This document shows, one piece after another, positions 56,544 to 64,000 of a stretch of 64,000 nt of DNA. Each line of letters begins with the position of its first letter. Position 1 is the first letter of the stretch. The translations under genes were made by a program, and so were the position numbers. Origin of the DNA: Lautropia dentalis (GTDB lineage Bacteria; Pseudomonadota; Gammaproteobacteria; Burkholderiales; Burkholderiaceae_E); assembly GCF_003892345.1 (NCBI RefSeq), contig NZ_RRUE01000001.1, forward strand, positions 1,752,078 through 1,816,077, read 5' to 3'. Below the pieces are notes generated by a model. That model was given only the letters and a program-made list of their open reading frames with translations, was not told the DNA's origin and made no database searches.

Positions 56544-57068
56544 ATCGCTACCGAACGCAACCACCGCATCAACGGTGAAATCCACGCCCCCGAGGTTCGC
56601 CTGCTGGGCAAAGACAATGAACAGCTGGGCGTTTTCCGTCTGGGTGAAGCCCGTCGCATGGCCGAAGAGGCCGATGTCGATCTGGTCGAAATCGCCCCCA
56701 CCGCCACACCGCCGGTCTGCCGGCTGATGGACTACGGCAAGTTCCGCTATCAGGAACAGAAGCGTGCGGCCGAGGCCAAGGCACGCCAGAAGGTCGTCCA
56801 GATCAAGGAAGTGAAGTTCCGTCCGCAGACCGACGACGGCGACTACAACATCAAGCTGCGCAACATGATCGGCTTCCTGCAGGATGGCGACAAGGTGAAG
56901 ATCACCCTGCGCTTCCGCGGCCGTGAAATGGCGCACCAGGAGTTTGGCATCCGGCTGCTGGAGCGGGTGCGCAACGACATCGAGGAGATCGCCCAGGTCG
57001 AGTCGATGCCGCGCCTCGAAGGCCGCCAGATGGTGATGATGGTCGCGCCGAAAAAGAAAAAGCAGTGA
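56544..57068 (+). CDS. infC: Translation initiation factor IF-3, AUC start
   Basis: A 174-residue protein. The frame has no ATG, GTG or TTG ahead of the conserved start [20 protein letters not shown], and an ATG at 56658 would remove the N-domain. ATC 56544 lies 9 nt after GGAG (56531-56534) and gives normal length; ATC 56538 is in frame but too close. Rare AUU/AUC/AUA starts are a hallmark of infC and permit IF-3 to repress itself. The C-domain includes [19 protein letters not shown], then [20 protein letters not shown]. rpmI and rplT do not follow; a terminator does. Confidence 0.93.
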   Translation: MATERNHRINGEIHAPEVRLLGKDNEQLGVFRLGEARRMAEEADVDLVEIAPTATPPVCRLMDYGKFRYQEQKRAAEAKARQKVVQIKEVKFRPQTDDGDYNIKLRNMIGFLQDGDKVKITLRFRGREMAHQEFGIRLLERVRNDIEEIAQVESMPRLEGRQMVMMVAPKKKKQ

Positions 57069-57075
57069 GCTGCAT

Positions 57076-57108
57076 GCAAAAAGGGGGGCCGATGCCCCCT
57101 TTTTGCTG
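57076..57108. terminator. Strong bidirectional terminator after infC
   Basis: AAAAAGGGGG and CCCCCTTTTT flank GGCCGATG. The T-run and A-run allow use from both strands, fitting the convergent infC and oxidoreductase genes. Confidence 0.88.
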
Positions 57109-57141
57109 CCGCAATCACTGCCGCACGCGCTGCAGAACCCG

Positions 57142-58164
57142 TCAGCGCCAGCCCAGCAGCGGCGCCACGTGTCTGACCACGGCATCCAGCAGGTGGACGT
57201 TGTAGGCCACCCCCAGCTGGTTCGGAATGGTCAGCAGCAGCGTGTCGGCCTCGGCAATGGCCTCGTCCTCGGCCAGCTGCCTGGCCAGCACATCGGGCTC
57301 GGCCGCGTAGGCGCGTCCGAACACGGCACGGAAGTCCTTGTCGATGTAGCCCACGCTGTCGCCCCGGCGGCCCTCATGGCCGAAATAGTGCCGGTCCATG
57401 TCGTCCATCAGCGGGAAGATCGAGCGGCTCACCGACACGCGGGGCTCGTGCGTGTGGCCTGCCTTTTTCCAGGCGTCGCGGTACAGGCGGATCTGCTTGG
57501 CCTGCTGCACATGGAAGGGTTCGCCGCTTTCGTCTTCCTTCAGCGTCGAGCTTTGCAGGTTCATGCCCAGCTCCGCCGCCCAGACGGCCGTGGCGTTCGA
57601 TGCCGCCCCCCACCAGATGCGGCTGCGCAGCCCTTCCGAATGCGGCTCCAGCCGCAGCTTGCCCGGCGGGTTGGGGAACATCGGCTGCGGGTTGGGCTCG
57701 GCAAAGCCCTTGCCCTGCAGCATTTCCAGAAAGACCAGCGCATGGCGGCGCGCCATGTCGGCATCGGTCTCGCCCTCGGTGGGCTCGTAGCCGAAATAGC
57801 GCCACCCGTCGATGACCTGCTCGGGCGAGCCGCGGCTGATGCCCAGCTGCAGCCGGCCACCGGCGATCAGGTCGGCGGCGCCGGCGTCTTCCACCATGTA
57901 GAGCGGGTTTTCATAGCGCATGTCGATGACGCCGGTGCCGATCTCGATGCGGCTGGTGCGGGCGCCGATGGCGGCCAGCAGCGGGAACGGCGAGCCCAGT
58001 TGCCGGGCAAAGTGGTGCACACGAAAGTAGGCCCCGTCGATGCCGATCTTCTCGGCCTCGACCGCCAGCTCGATGGACTGCAGCAGCGTGTCGGCTGCCG
58101 TACGGGTTTGCGAACCGCTGGCCGGTGACCAGTGACCGAAGGAAAGGAAACCGAGTTTTTTCAT
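57142..58164 (-). CDS. LLM-class flavin-dependent oxidoreductase (luciferase-like)
   Basis: A 340-residue protein from ATG 58164. The family pattern is clear: LGFLSFGHWSPASGSQTRTA at the N-terminus, GAYFRVHHFARQLGSPFPLL, ARTSRIEIGTGVIDMRYENP, then GGRLQLGISRGSPEQVI. These are FMN-dependent monooxygenases; the substrate here is unknown. A double palindrome upstream (58200-58227) suggests a dedicated repressor. Confidence 0.88.
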   Translation of the reverse strand: MKKLGFLSFGHWSPASGSQTRTAADTLLQSIELAVEAEKIGIDGAYFRVHHFARQLGSPFPLLAAIGARTSRIEIGTGVIDMRYENPLYMVEDAGAADLIAGGRLQLGISRGSPEQVIDGWRYFGYEPTEGETDADMARRHALVFLEMLQGKGFAEPNPQPMFPNPPGKLRLEPHSEGLRSRIWWGAASNATAVWAAELGMNLQSSTLKEDESGEPFHVQQAKQIRLYRDAWKKAGHTHEPRVSVSRSIFPLMDDMDRHYFGHEGRRGDSVGYIDKDFRAVFGRAYAAEPDVLARQLAEDEAIAEADTLLLTIPNQLGVAYNVHLLDAVVRHVAPLLGWR

Positions 58165-58199
58165 GGCAGTGGCCTTCGAGGCAGTTGCTGCTCATATCC

Positions 58200-58227
58200 T
58201 ACCAGTTCTGGTATGCCGGACCGGCAT
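58200..58227. promoter_or_regulatory. Two adjacent palindromes upstream of the LLM oxidoreductase gene
   Basis: TACCAG-TT-CTGGTA at 58200-58213 is followed at once by ATGCCGG-A-CCGGCAT at 58213-58227. Both have perfect arms. They lie 36-63 bp before the ATG at 58164, where operators would overlap the promoter. Regulator unknown; the TACCA/TGGTA form is common for HxlR- or TetR-type sites. Confidence 0.65.
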
Positions 58228-58638
58228 GACCTGATGCCCGTGGCGCAGAAATGCGCCTGTGTGGAGCGGGGCGGCAACGGGGGGCGTGACGATCGTGTGT
58301 CATGCGGCAATGGCGTTGCGGTGCATGGTGATGGAGTCATGTGACAGTGGGCTTGATCCGACAACGGCATGGTTATGCAACGGGGAGCGTTGCCATGGGC
58401 GGCGAGGTAAAGAAAGGGGAGCGGGCCGGCTGCCGTGCCGTCAGGGCGGGTCGACCGTCTGCACCGCGGTGGGTGGCAGTCAGGGGACATGGGGCGATAC
58501 CGTGGAGGACGGGGCCATGACACGCGCCGGGGCGCTGTCTGGCGTGTTCATGGGGCCATCGGTGGGACCGAACGGGCCCGTGGCACGCGCTGGATTCTTT
58601 TCCAACGGGGTTCGGGCGCGGTTTGGCGGGAGAGGTAC
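58228..58638. other. Divergent region upstream of the membrane-protein cluster
   Basis: About 410 bp with no supported gene. An open frame continuous with the next gene begins at 58435, but its translation is unlike the membrane protein and lacks a ribosome-binding site. Confidence 0.45.
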
Positions 58639-60411
58639 ATGTCCATCGTTCTGCTGTTGCTGTTTGCGCTCAGCGTTGTGTACACGGGGCTTCGCGCTAC
58701 ATGGGAGCGTGGTCCCGGGCATGATTTTCTGGAGGCGCAACCGGATGAACAGGAATTCCGGGCGCCCGCCATATTCGGCATGCTGCTTCTGCTGGCATGG
58801 TTCTGGGAGTTGCCATCTTTTTCCGGTACGTGGTGGCTCTTGCCCCTGGCGTTGCTCGTCCTGTGGCTTGCCCTGTTCATGCTGTGTGCGTTGGGTGCGG
58901 CGCTGATTCATCCCGAGCAGCTGGGGCTTTCGTCAGGCCACGCCCGCAGCACCATGACCGTCGTTTTCATGGACAGGGGCAGTGAGCCTCGTGGTGCTTC
59001 GGTTCTGATGTTTCTGGCGTTGACCGCGGCACTGATGGCCCTTTTCGTGTATCTGCTGCCGGATGAGGCCGTTCGGCTGCGGCAGAACACGGGTACTGGC
59101 CTGTTGCTGGTGATGGCCGCTTCGGGGGCGATGCTCGGGTGGGTATTGTTCCGGCCCTGGTCGATCATTCGCCAGCACCCGAACCGGGAGGATGCCCAGG
59201 CATTCTGCCTGCTGGCCATGATGCTGTTCTTTCATGCTGCACTGCTGGCCGTGCCTGCCGAACGTGAGGGCCGTTTGGCTGTGTTTGGGAGTGGGGTGCT
59301 GCTGCTGTGCGCAGCCCCTCTGCTCAGGCTTGTTCGCTGGGTGACTGGTGGGGCGCATGGCCCGGGCAGGCAGATGAGTGCTGTGACCCTGTACCTGCTG
59401 TGCATTCCGGTGTGCCTCATGACGGGTGTGATGCTTGTCCCTGACGTGCCTGCGCAGGAACCACTGCCATCGATGGCGGTGCAGCACGCAGCCATGACCC
59501 GTCAGGACGCAGCCATGACCCGTCAGGAGGCGCAGCAACAACGGGAACAACAGCGCGCGCTGGTGGCCAGCGTGCCGCCAGCACCGGCGCGGAGCACGGC
59601 ACCGGCAGAATCCGTGACCGCAGCACCGGTGCCGGATGGAATGGCCGCAGGGAGGAGAACCCCGGAGCCGAAGCCGGAGACCGAATCGGGCGGGAGATCG
59701 GGGCCGGGCATCGCAGCGCCTGTGGCAGGGAATGCCCGGGTTACATCTGCAGGGCTATCCGCGGATGCGGCAGAATCGCCGCTGGAGACACGATTGGCGC
59801 AGATCGTCCGTGAGCGGATTCGTGACCTCATTACAGATGTTCCCGATGTGCGCGTGACGCGCAATGACCGGGGGACGTTCCGGATCGAGATGCGGCCCGG
59901 TGTTTTCTACTACCAGCCGGAAGACGGTGATGTGATCGGGCGTGTGGCGGAAAAGCTTCATGATTCCCTTCGCGCCGTGGCTGCGGAAGGTGTGCACATG
60001 CATGCGGTCGAGATGCAGGTCTGGGCGAAGGCGAAGGACCGTTACGGCAACCCGTTCGAAAAGCCGGTGCTATCGCTGTCGCTGCACGACCCGGACCTGT
60101 CGCGCATCAACTGGCAGGGGATCGACAGGGCGCAAGTGCTCGATCTGGTGCGGGCGAAATGGCAGCCGGATGGTCTGGCGGCGGCCAGGGCGTACTGCCT
60201 GAAGCCTGAACACCGGTATGCATCGCCGGAGTTCTGTACCGCGGCAGCTCAGGCGGATGCGGCCAGTGGTGTGGTGCGGCAGGCGGGTGTCGTAGCGCAG
60301 TCCACCTCGTTCGAGTCGCCCACCGCAAGGCGTGCATCACACGGGGAAAATTCCGGCAGTGCTGGTAGCCGGACGGGTAATGAGCGGACGTCCCGATCCG
60401 GAAAACGCTGA
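58639..60411 (+). CDS. Polytopic membrane protein with C-terminal globular domain (paralogue 1)
   Basis: A 590-residue protein from ATG 58639 with GGGAGAGG just upstream. About eight hydrophobic segments in residues 1-270, beginning SIVLLLLFALSVVYTGL. Next a low-complexity linker with a 21-bp tandem duplication (AAMTRQDAAMTRQEA), then an alpha/beta-looking domain from about 385 (LAQIVRERIRDLITDVPDV) and LSLHDPDLSRINWQGID, followed by AARAYCLKPEH. The last three patterns recur in the next gene. I do not recognise the family. It may be an envelope component for the ATPase gene downstream. Confidence 0.75.
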   Translation: MSIVLLLLFALSVVYTGLRATWERGPGHDFLEAQPDEQEFRAPAIFGMLLLLAWFWELPSFSGTWWLLPLALLVLWLALFMLCALGAALIHPEQLGLSSGHARSTMTVVFMDRGSEPRGASVLMFLALTAALMALFVYLLPDEAVRLRQNTGTGLLLVMAASGAMLGWVLFRPWSIIRQHPNREDAQAFCLLAMMLFFHAALLAVPAEREGRLAVFGSGVLLLCAAPLLRLVRWVTGGAHGPGRQMSAVTLYLLCIPVCLMTGVMLVPDVPAQEPLPSMAVQHAAMTRQDAAMTRQEAQQQREQQRALVASVPPAPARSTAPAESVTAAPVPDGMAAGRRTPEPKPETESGGRSGPGIAAPVAGNARVTSAGLSADAAESPLETRLAQIVRERIRDLITDVPDVRVTRNDRGTFRIEMRPGVFYYQPEDGDVIGRVAEKLHDSLRAVAAEGVHMHAVEMQVWAKAKDRYGNPFEKPVLSLSLHDPDLSRINWQGIDRAQVLDLVRAKWQPDGLAAARAYCLKPEHRYASPEFCTAAAQADAASGVVRQAGVVAQSTSFESPTARRASHGENSGSAGSRTGNERTSRSGKR

Positions 60412-60608
60412 TCGCATGGTTGGCAATGCGGCGTGAATGGCTCCCATGACACTCGCCAGTGTGTCCCGGAGGGCGGAAAGACCATTCTTCCGTCAGTTGT
60501 CAACCGTTGGGTACATCCGGTCTCGACGCACCAGTGGGTGGGTTTCTATGCTGTGACGCGGAGGCGAAAGAAGCCATCACACGCTCTACCGATTGGGGGT
60601 CCTGTGCC

Positions 60609-62345
60609 ATGACTGTCATTCTGCTTTTCATGTTCGTCGTCCTTGCTACCCGGGCAGGGGTCAGGCGTGCCTGGCTGGTTTCCCCCCAGGGACATGTGGC
60701 CTTCGATCCCTGGGAAGCACGACTGGCGCTGCTGGTGCTGGCACTGCTGGTCTACAGTCTGGGCAAGGGCCTGGGGACTTCGCATGCATCACCCTGGGAG
60801 CTGGCGCTGGCAATGGCATGGCTCGTGGTGGCGATGGTGGCCCTCGGTGTGCTGGGGCAGGCGGTGATTCGGCCGCAGCTGCTGGGTCTGGGATATGGTT
60901 CACCGGTGCCCGGAGAAGCAGGGACGGGGCAGGATGGCCGGGATCCGCTGCTGCTTTCCTGTGATGGGGCTGGTTCGGCAGCAGCCCGGCTGCCGGTCAG
61001 TGCGGACGTACACCACCTGCCCGGGAAAGACCGGAATACCGTCGTGATGGCGGCACTGGCCTTTTTCATTCTGGCCCTGTGGCTGTTCATCGATGCGCTG
61101 CCCGAGGGGAGCGAGGCACGTGCGCGTGTGGCCTATGGTCTGCTGCTGGTGACGTGGCTGGCCTTCTTTGTGCTGGTGCGTCTGGTGTTTCGGCCCTGGG
61201 CGGTGTTTCTCGACCATCGGAGCCGGGATGATGCCGAGGCGCTGACGCTGATTGCACTGATGTCATTCCATGGTGCGTACGCGCTGGCGGTGCCCCGAAC
61301 GCATGGAGACCTGCTCGGTGTCGAGGTCAATGCATTTTTCATCGGAGCGTTGACGCTGCTGGTTTGTCTGGGAAGCTGGATCAGGTACCGGCGTGTTCCG
61401 CGGCGCGGCGCTTCGGTTGTCCTGTACCTGCTGGTGCTGCCCTTCTTTCTGGTGGCACTTGCCGATGCGGGGCGCCTGGCCACGGAGCTGGCCGGGATGC
61501 CTGCGCCTGCAGCCGGGCCGCTGAAGCCGGAGGCAGGCGAGCGTCCGACTGCGTCTACCGGGGAACGGCGCATGCCGGGGGCTCCGGTGCAGTCCGGCCT
61601 GGAAATGGCGACTGCTGCAGCGGGGGAAGTGCAAGGGCAGATGCCAGAAACTGTGCAGGCGGGACAGACGGCGACAAACACGAGGCAGGTGAACAGTCGT
61701 GCCTCCCATGCACCGGTTGTTCCGACGGTGACGGTGCAGGCTGCTGCGCCCGGTGCGTTGTCTGCGCCGGCGGACGTGCATCCTGCCGGACAGGTATCGT
61801 CTGATCTCCCCGCGGCGCAGGAGGACCGCGCTTCACAGGCCATCGTGCAGGAAAGGCGCGACGCGCTGCTGGAGAAAGCCCTGCTCGGGCGGGTAGCGTA
61901 TGGTCAGGACGTGGAACTCGACCGCAACGATTATGACCAGTACCGGGTTGCCGTTCACATCGATCTGCCCTGGGCAGAACCCTCGATGCAGGCGTTCATC
62001 GTCGAGCAGACCGTGCGCGGACTGACTGCTGTGATGGATGTGATGCGGGAGCATCGCGCCAGACCACATTCGGTCGAGATCATGGCGACCCTGCAGGGAC
62101 AGGACAGGTTTGGCAATGCGCGCCGTGTCGATGCATTGCGCCTGTCGCTGGGTGATCCGGAACTGTCCCGCATCAACTGGCGGGCCATCGGTCAGGACGC
62201 GCTGCTGAATCTGGCGTCGGTGGAATGGTATGGGCCGGGCAGGGCTGCTGCGCAGGCCTACTGCGCCCAGGAGGTCCACAGGCAGGCGGCTTCCGGGTTC
62301 TGCCGTGCAGCAGCGTCCGGCAACGCGACCGGAGAGGTGCGATGA
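60609..62345 (+). CDS. Polytopic membrane protein with C-terminal globular domain (paralogue 2)
   Basis: A 578-residue protein from ATG 60609 with GGGGGT upstream. About seven or eight membrane segments (VILLFMFVVLATRAGVRRAW; ALAFFILALWLFIDALPEG; SVVLYLLVLPFFLVALADAG). Then a Pro/Ala/Thr linker, then a domain from about 430 with DRFGNARRVDALRLSLGDP, ELSRINWRAIGQDALLNLAS and AAQAYCAQEVH. This aligns with paralogue 1 at DRYGN, LSLxDPxLSRINW and AAxAYC. The stop overlaps the ATPase start by ATGA, so the two are translationally coupled. Function unknown. Confidence 0.75.
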   Translation: MTVILLFMFVVLATRAGVRRAWLVSPQGHVAFDPWEARLALLVLALLVYSLGKGLGTSHASPWELALAMAWLVVAMVALGVLGQAVIRPQLLGLGYGSPVPGEAGTGQDGRDPLLLSCDGAGSAAARLPVSADVHHLPGKDRNTVVMAALAFFILALWLFIDALPEGSEARARVAYGLLLVTWLAFFVLVRLVFRPWAVFLDHRSRDDAEALTLIALMSFHGAYALAVPRTHGDLLGVEVNAFFIGALTLLVCLGSWIRYRRVPRRGASVVLYLLVLPFFLVALADAGRLATELAGMPAPAAGPLKPEAGERPTASTGERRMPGAPVQSGLEMATAAAGEVQGQMPETVQAGQTATNTRQVNSRASHAPVVPTVTVQAAAPGALSAPADVHPAGQVSSDLPAAQEDRASQAIVQERRDALLEKALLGRVAYGQDVELDRNDYDQYRVAVHIDLPWAEPSMQAFIVEQTVRGLTAVMDVMREHRARPHSVEIMATLQGQDRFGNARRVDALRLSLGDPELSRINWRAIGQDALLNLASVEWYGPGRAAAQAYCAQEVHRQAASGFCRAAASGNATGEVR

Positions 62346-64000
62346 ACACGACCACGACGTTCGGCAGTACGGTACCGCTGGTGCCAACCGCAGAGCCCCC
62401 TTCACCCGGCGACCCCAACCGCCCCCTGTCCATCGACCGCCTGCTCGCCCTGCTGGCCCACCAGGGCCTCATCGACGAGGAGACCCGCCGCACACTGGCC
62501 CGCGATGCAGCCCTGTCGTCCGGTGGCCGTCATCCGCTGGAAATGATTGCGGCGCGCAGGCTCAAGGCGCTGCGGGCGCCGCACGAGACGCTGGATCTGG
62601 ACTGGCTGTGCGGCTGGCTGGCGCAGAGCATCGGCTGGCGCTACGTGCGCATCGATCCGCTGAAGGTGGATTTCTCGCGGATTGCGGAGGTGATGAGCAA
62701 GGCCTATGCAAACCGCTTCCGCATCCTGCCGCTGGAGGTGACGCCGGAGTCGGTGACGATTGCCACGGCCGAGCCGTTCATGACCGGTGAATGGGCCACG
62801 GAACTGTCGCACACGCTGCGCCGCCGGGTGGTGCCGGTGCTGGCCAGTCCGGTGGACCTGCAGCGCTATCTGGTGGAATTCTTCGATCTGGCCGGTACCA
62901 TTCGCAGTGCGCAGCGCACGGGGCAGGCGGCGGCACAGAACAGTTTCGAGCAGCTGGTCGAGCTGGGCAGGAGCGGCCGGCAGATCGATGCCAACGACCA
63001 GCACATCGTCACGCTGGTGGACTGGCTGTGGCAGTACGCGTTCGAGCAGCGGGCCAGCGACATTCACCTGGAGCCGCGGCGGGATCTGGGCGTGGTGCGC
63101 TTCCGTATCGACGGGCTGCTGAACAATGTCTATCAGGTGCCGCCGGGGGTGATGGCGGCCATGACCAGCCGCATCAAGCTGCTGGGGCGGATGGATGTGG
63201 TGGAGCGGCGCCGGCCGCAGGACGGGCGGATCAAGACGCGGGCGGCCGATGGCCACGAGATCGAGCTGCGCCTGTCCACGCTGCCCACGGCCTTTGGCGA
63301 GAAGCTGGTGATGCGGGTGTTCGATCCGGACGTGCTGCAGCGCGACTTCGACCAGCTGGGGCTGAAGGGGCAGGATCTGGCCCGCTGGCGGGAGATGACT
63401 TCGCGGCCCAACGGCATCGTGCTGGTGACGGGGCCGACGGGCTCGGGCAAGACGACGACGCTCTACGCCACGCTGCGGGCACTGGCCACGGAGGAGGTGA
63501 ATGTGTCCACCATCGAGGATCCGATCGAGATGGTGGAAAACAGCTTCAACCAGATGCAGGTGCAGCCGGCCATCGATCTGGGTTTTGCCGATGGCATCCG
63601 CGCGCTGATGCGGCAGGATCCGGACATCATCATGGTGGGCGAGATCCGCGATCTGGAAACGGCCGAGATGGCGGTGCAGGCGGCGCTGACCGGGCACCTG
63701 GTGATCTCCACGCTGCACACCAACGATGCGCCCAGTGCCATCACGCGGCTGCTGGATCTGGGCGTGCCGGCGTACCTGCTGCAGTCCACGCTGATCGGGG
63801 TGATGGCGCAGCGGCTGACGCGCACGCTGTGCCCGGCCTGCAGGCAGCCCGATGATTCGGTGACGGACGAGCAGTGGGCCGCTTTCGTCAAGCCCTTCAA
63901 AAATGTGCCGAAGCCTGCGCAGATCTGGCGGCCGGTGGGCTGTGTGGCCTGCCGGATGACGGGTTTTCGGGGGCGGGCCGGGCTGTACGAGATTCTGGCC
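62342..64000 (+). CDS. GspE/PilB-family secretion ATPase, C-terminally cut by the window
   Basis: The frame runs from ATG 62342 to the window end without a stop (553 codons). After an N-terminal region (MSKAYANRFRILPLEVTPES; MshEN-like) come Walker A GPTGSGKTT near residue 363, the Asp box STIEDPIEM, Walker B DPDIIMVGEIRD and the His box STLHTNDAPSA. A tetracysteine zinc site follows (CPACRQP; CVACRMTGFRGRAGLYE). This is the set of type II secretion/type IV pilus assembly ATPases. ATGA overlap couples it to paralogue 2. Which machinery it powers cannot be told from here. Confidence 0.9.
   Translation, partial: MNTTTTFGSTVPLVPTAEPPSPGDPNRPLSIDRLLALLAHQGLIDEETRRTLARDAALSSGGRHPLEMIAARRLKALRAPHETLDLDWLCGWLAQSIGWRYVRIDPLKVDFSRIAEVMSKAYANRFRILPLEVTPESVTIATAEPFMTGEWATELSHTLRRRVVPVLASPVDLQRYLVEFFDLAGTIRSAQRTGQAAAQNSFEQLVELGRSGRQIDANDQHIVTLVDWLWQYAFEQRASDIHLEPRRDLGVVRFRIDGLLNNVYQVPPGVMAAMTSRIKLLGRMDVVERRRPQDGRIKTRAADGHEIELRLSTLPTAFGEKLVMRVFDPDVLQRDFDQLGLKGQDLARWREMTSRPNGIVLVTGPTGSGKTTTLYATLRALATEEVNVSTIEDPIEMVENSFNQMQVQPAIDLGFADGIRALMRQDPDIIMVGEIRDLETAEMAVQAALTGHLVISTLHTNDAPSAITRLLDLGVPAYLLQSTLIGVMAQRLTRTLCPACRQPDDSVTDEQWAAFVKPFKNVPKPAQIWRPVGCVACRMTGFRGRAGLYEILA

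Overview
The window is gene-dense, GC-rich chromosomal DNA of a betaproteobacterium, most likely Burkholderiales. The order yicC - Ser/Thr kinase - PP2C phosphatase - rph - rdgB - hemW, the pairing of glnA with a DUF4124 protein, and the sulfate-assimilation genes all point there. The genus cannot be fixed from sequence alone. There is no rRNA, CRISPR array, transposase or prophage.

Layout. 1-7418 (minus strand): a surface-polysaccharide operon with a two-domain glycosyltransferase, an acetyltransferase-like protein, a methyltransferase, an FAD protein, an FdtA-type sugar ketoisomerase and the start of a DegT aminotransferase. 7518-9520: a His-rich metal-binding-type protein and a divergent zinc alcohol dehydrogenase, separated by an array of eight palindromic sites. 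9657-13348: a small protein, a LOG-family protein and yicC, with an AAA ATPase/TOPRIM (DUF4276) pair fused onto the end of the yicC operon. 13725-22765: kinase and phosphatase, rph-rdgB-hemW, glnA and a secreted DUF4124 protein, followed by metNI (to 23475). 24012-31912: a FecA-type ferric citrate receptor, a YbjQ protein, NnrS, DadA and TerC. 32186-42028: a split sulfate regulon (sbp-cysT-cysW, cysE, cysA, cysB) interrupted by a Kef-type antiporter and an MFS exporter. 42275-47175: an EamA transporter, a thiol-redox protein, oligopeptidase A and folD. 47372-48345: five tRNA genes. 48391-57068: rnr-rlmB, a transporter under a TPP riboswitch, and thrS-infC. 57142-64000: a luciferase-like oxidoreductase, then two related membrane proteins translationally coupled to a GspE/PilB-type ATPase that runs off the window.

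The most unusual signals are non-coding. One is an array of eight imperfect TATATCCGGATA palindromes spaced about 43 bp apart between the His-rich and alcohol dehydrogenase genes. Another is a three-copy family of about 180-bp elements closed by long inverted repeats whose arms co-vary between copies. Among proteins, the best candidate for an undescribed system is the pair of tandem paralogous membrane proteins joined to a secretion-type ATPase at the right edge. The AAA/TOPRIM pair is a plausible defence module. FecA has lost its signalling domain. Several housekeeping proteins (YicC, HemW, RNase R, the FdtA homologue) carry long low-complexity additions.

Long antisense open frames are common because of the GC-rich third codon position and were not annotated.
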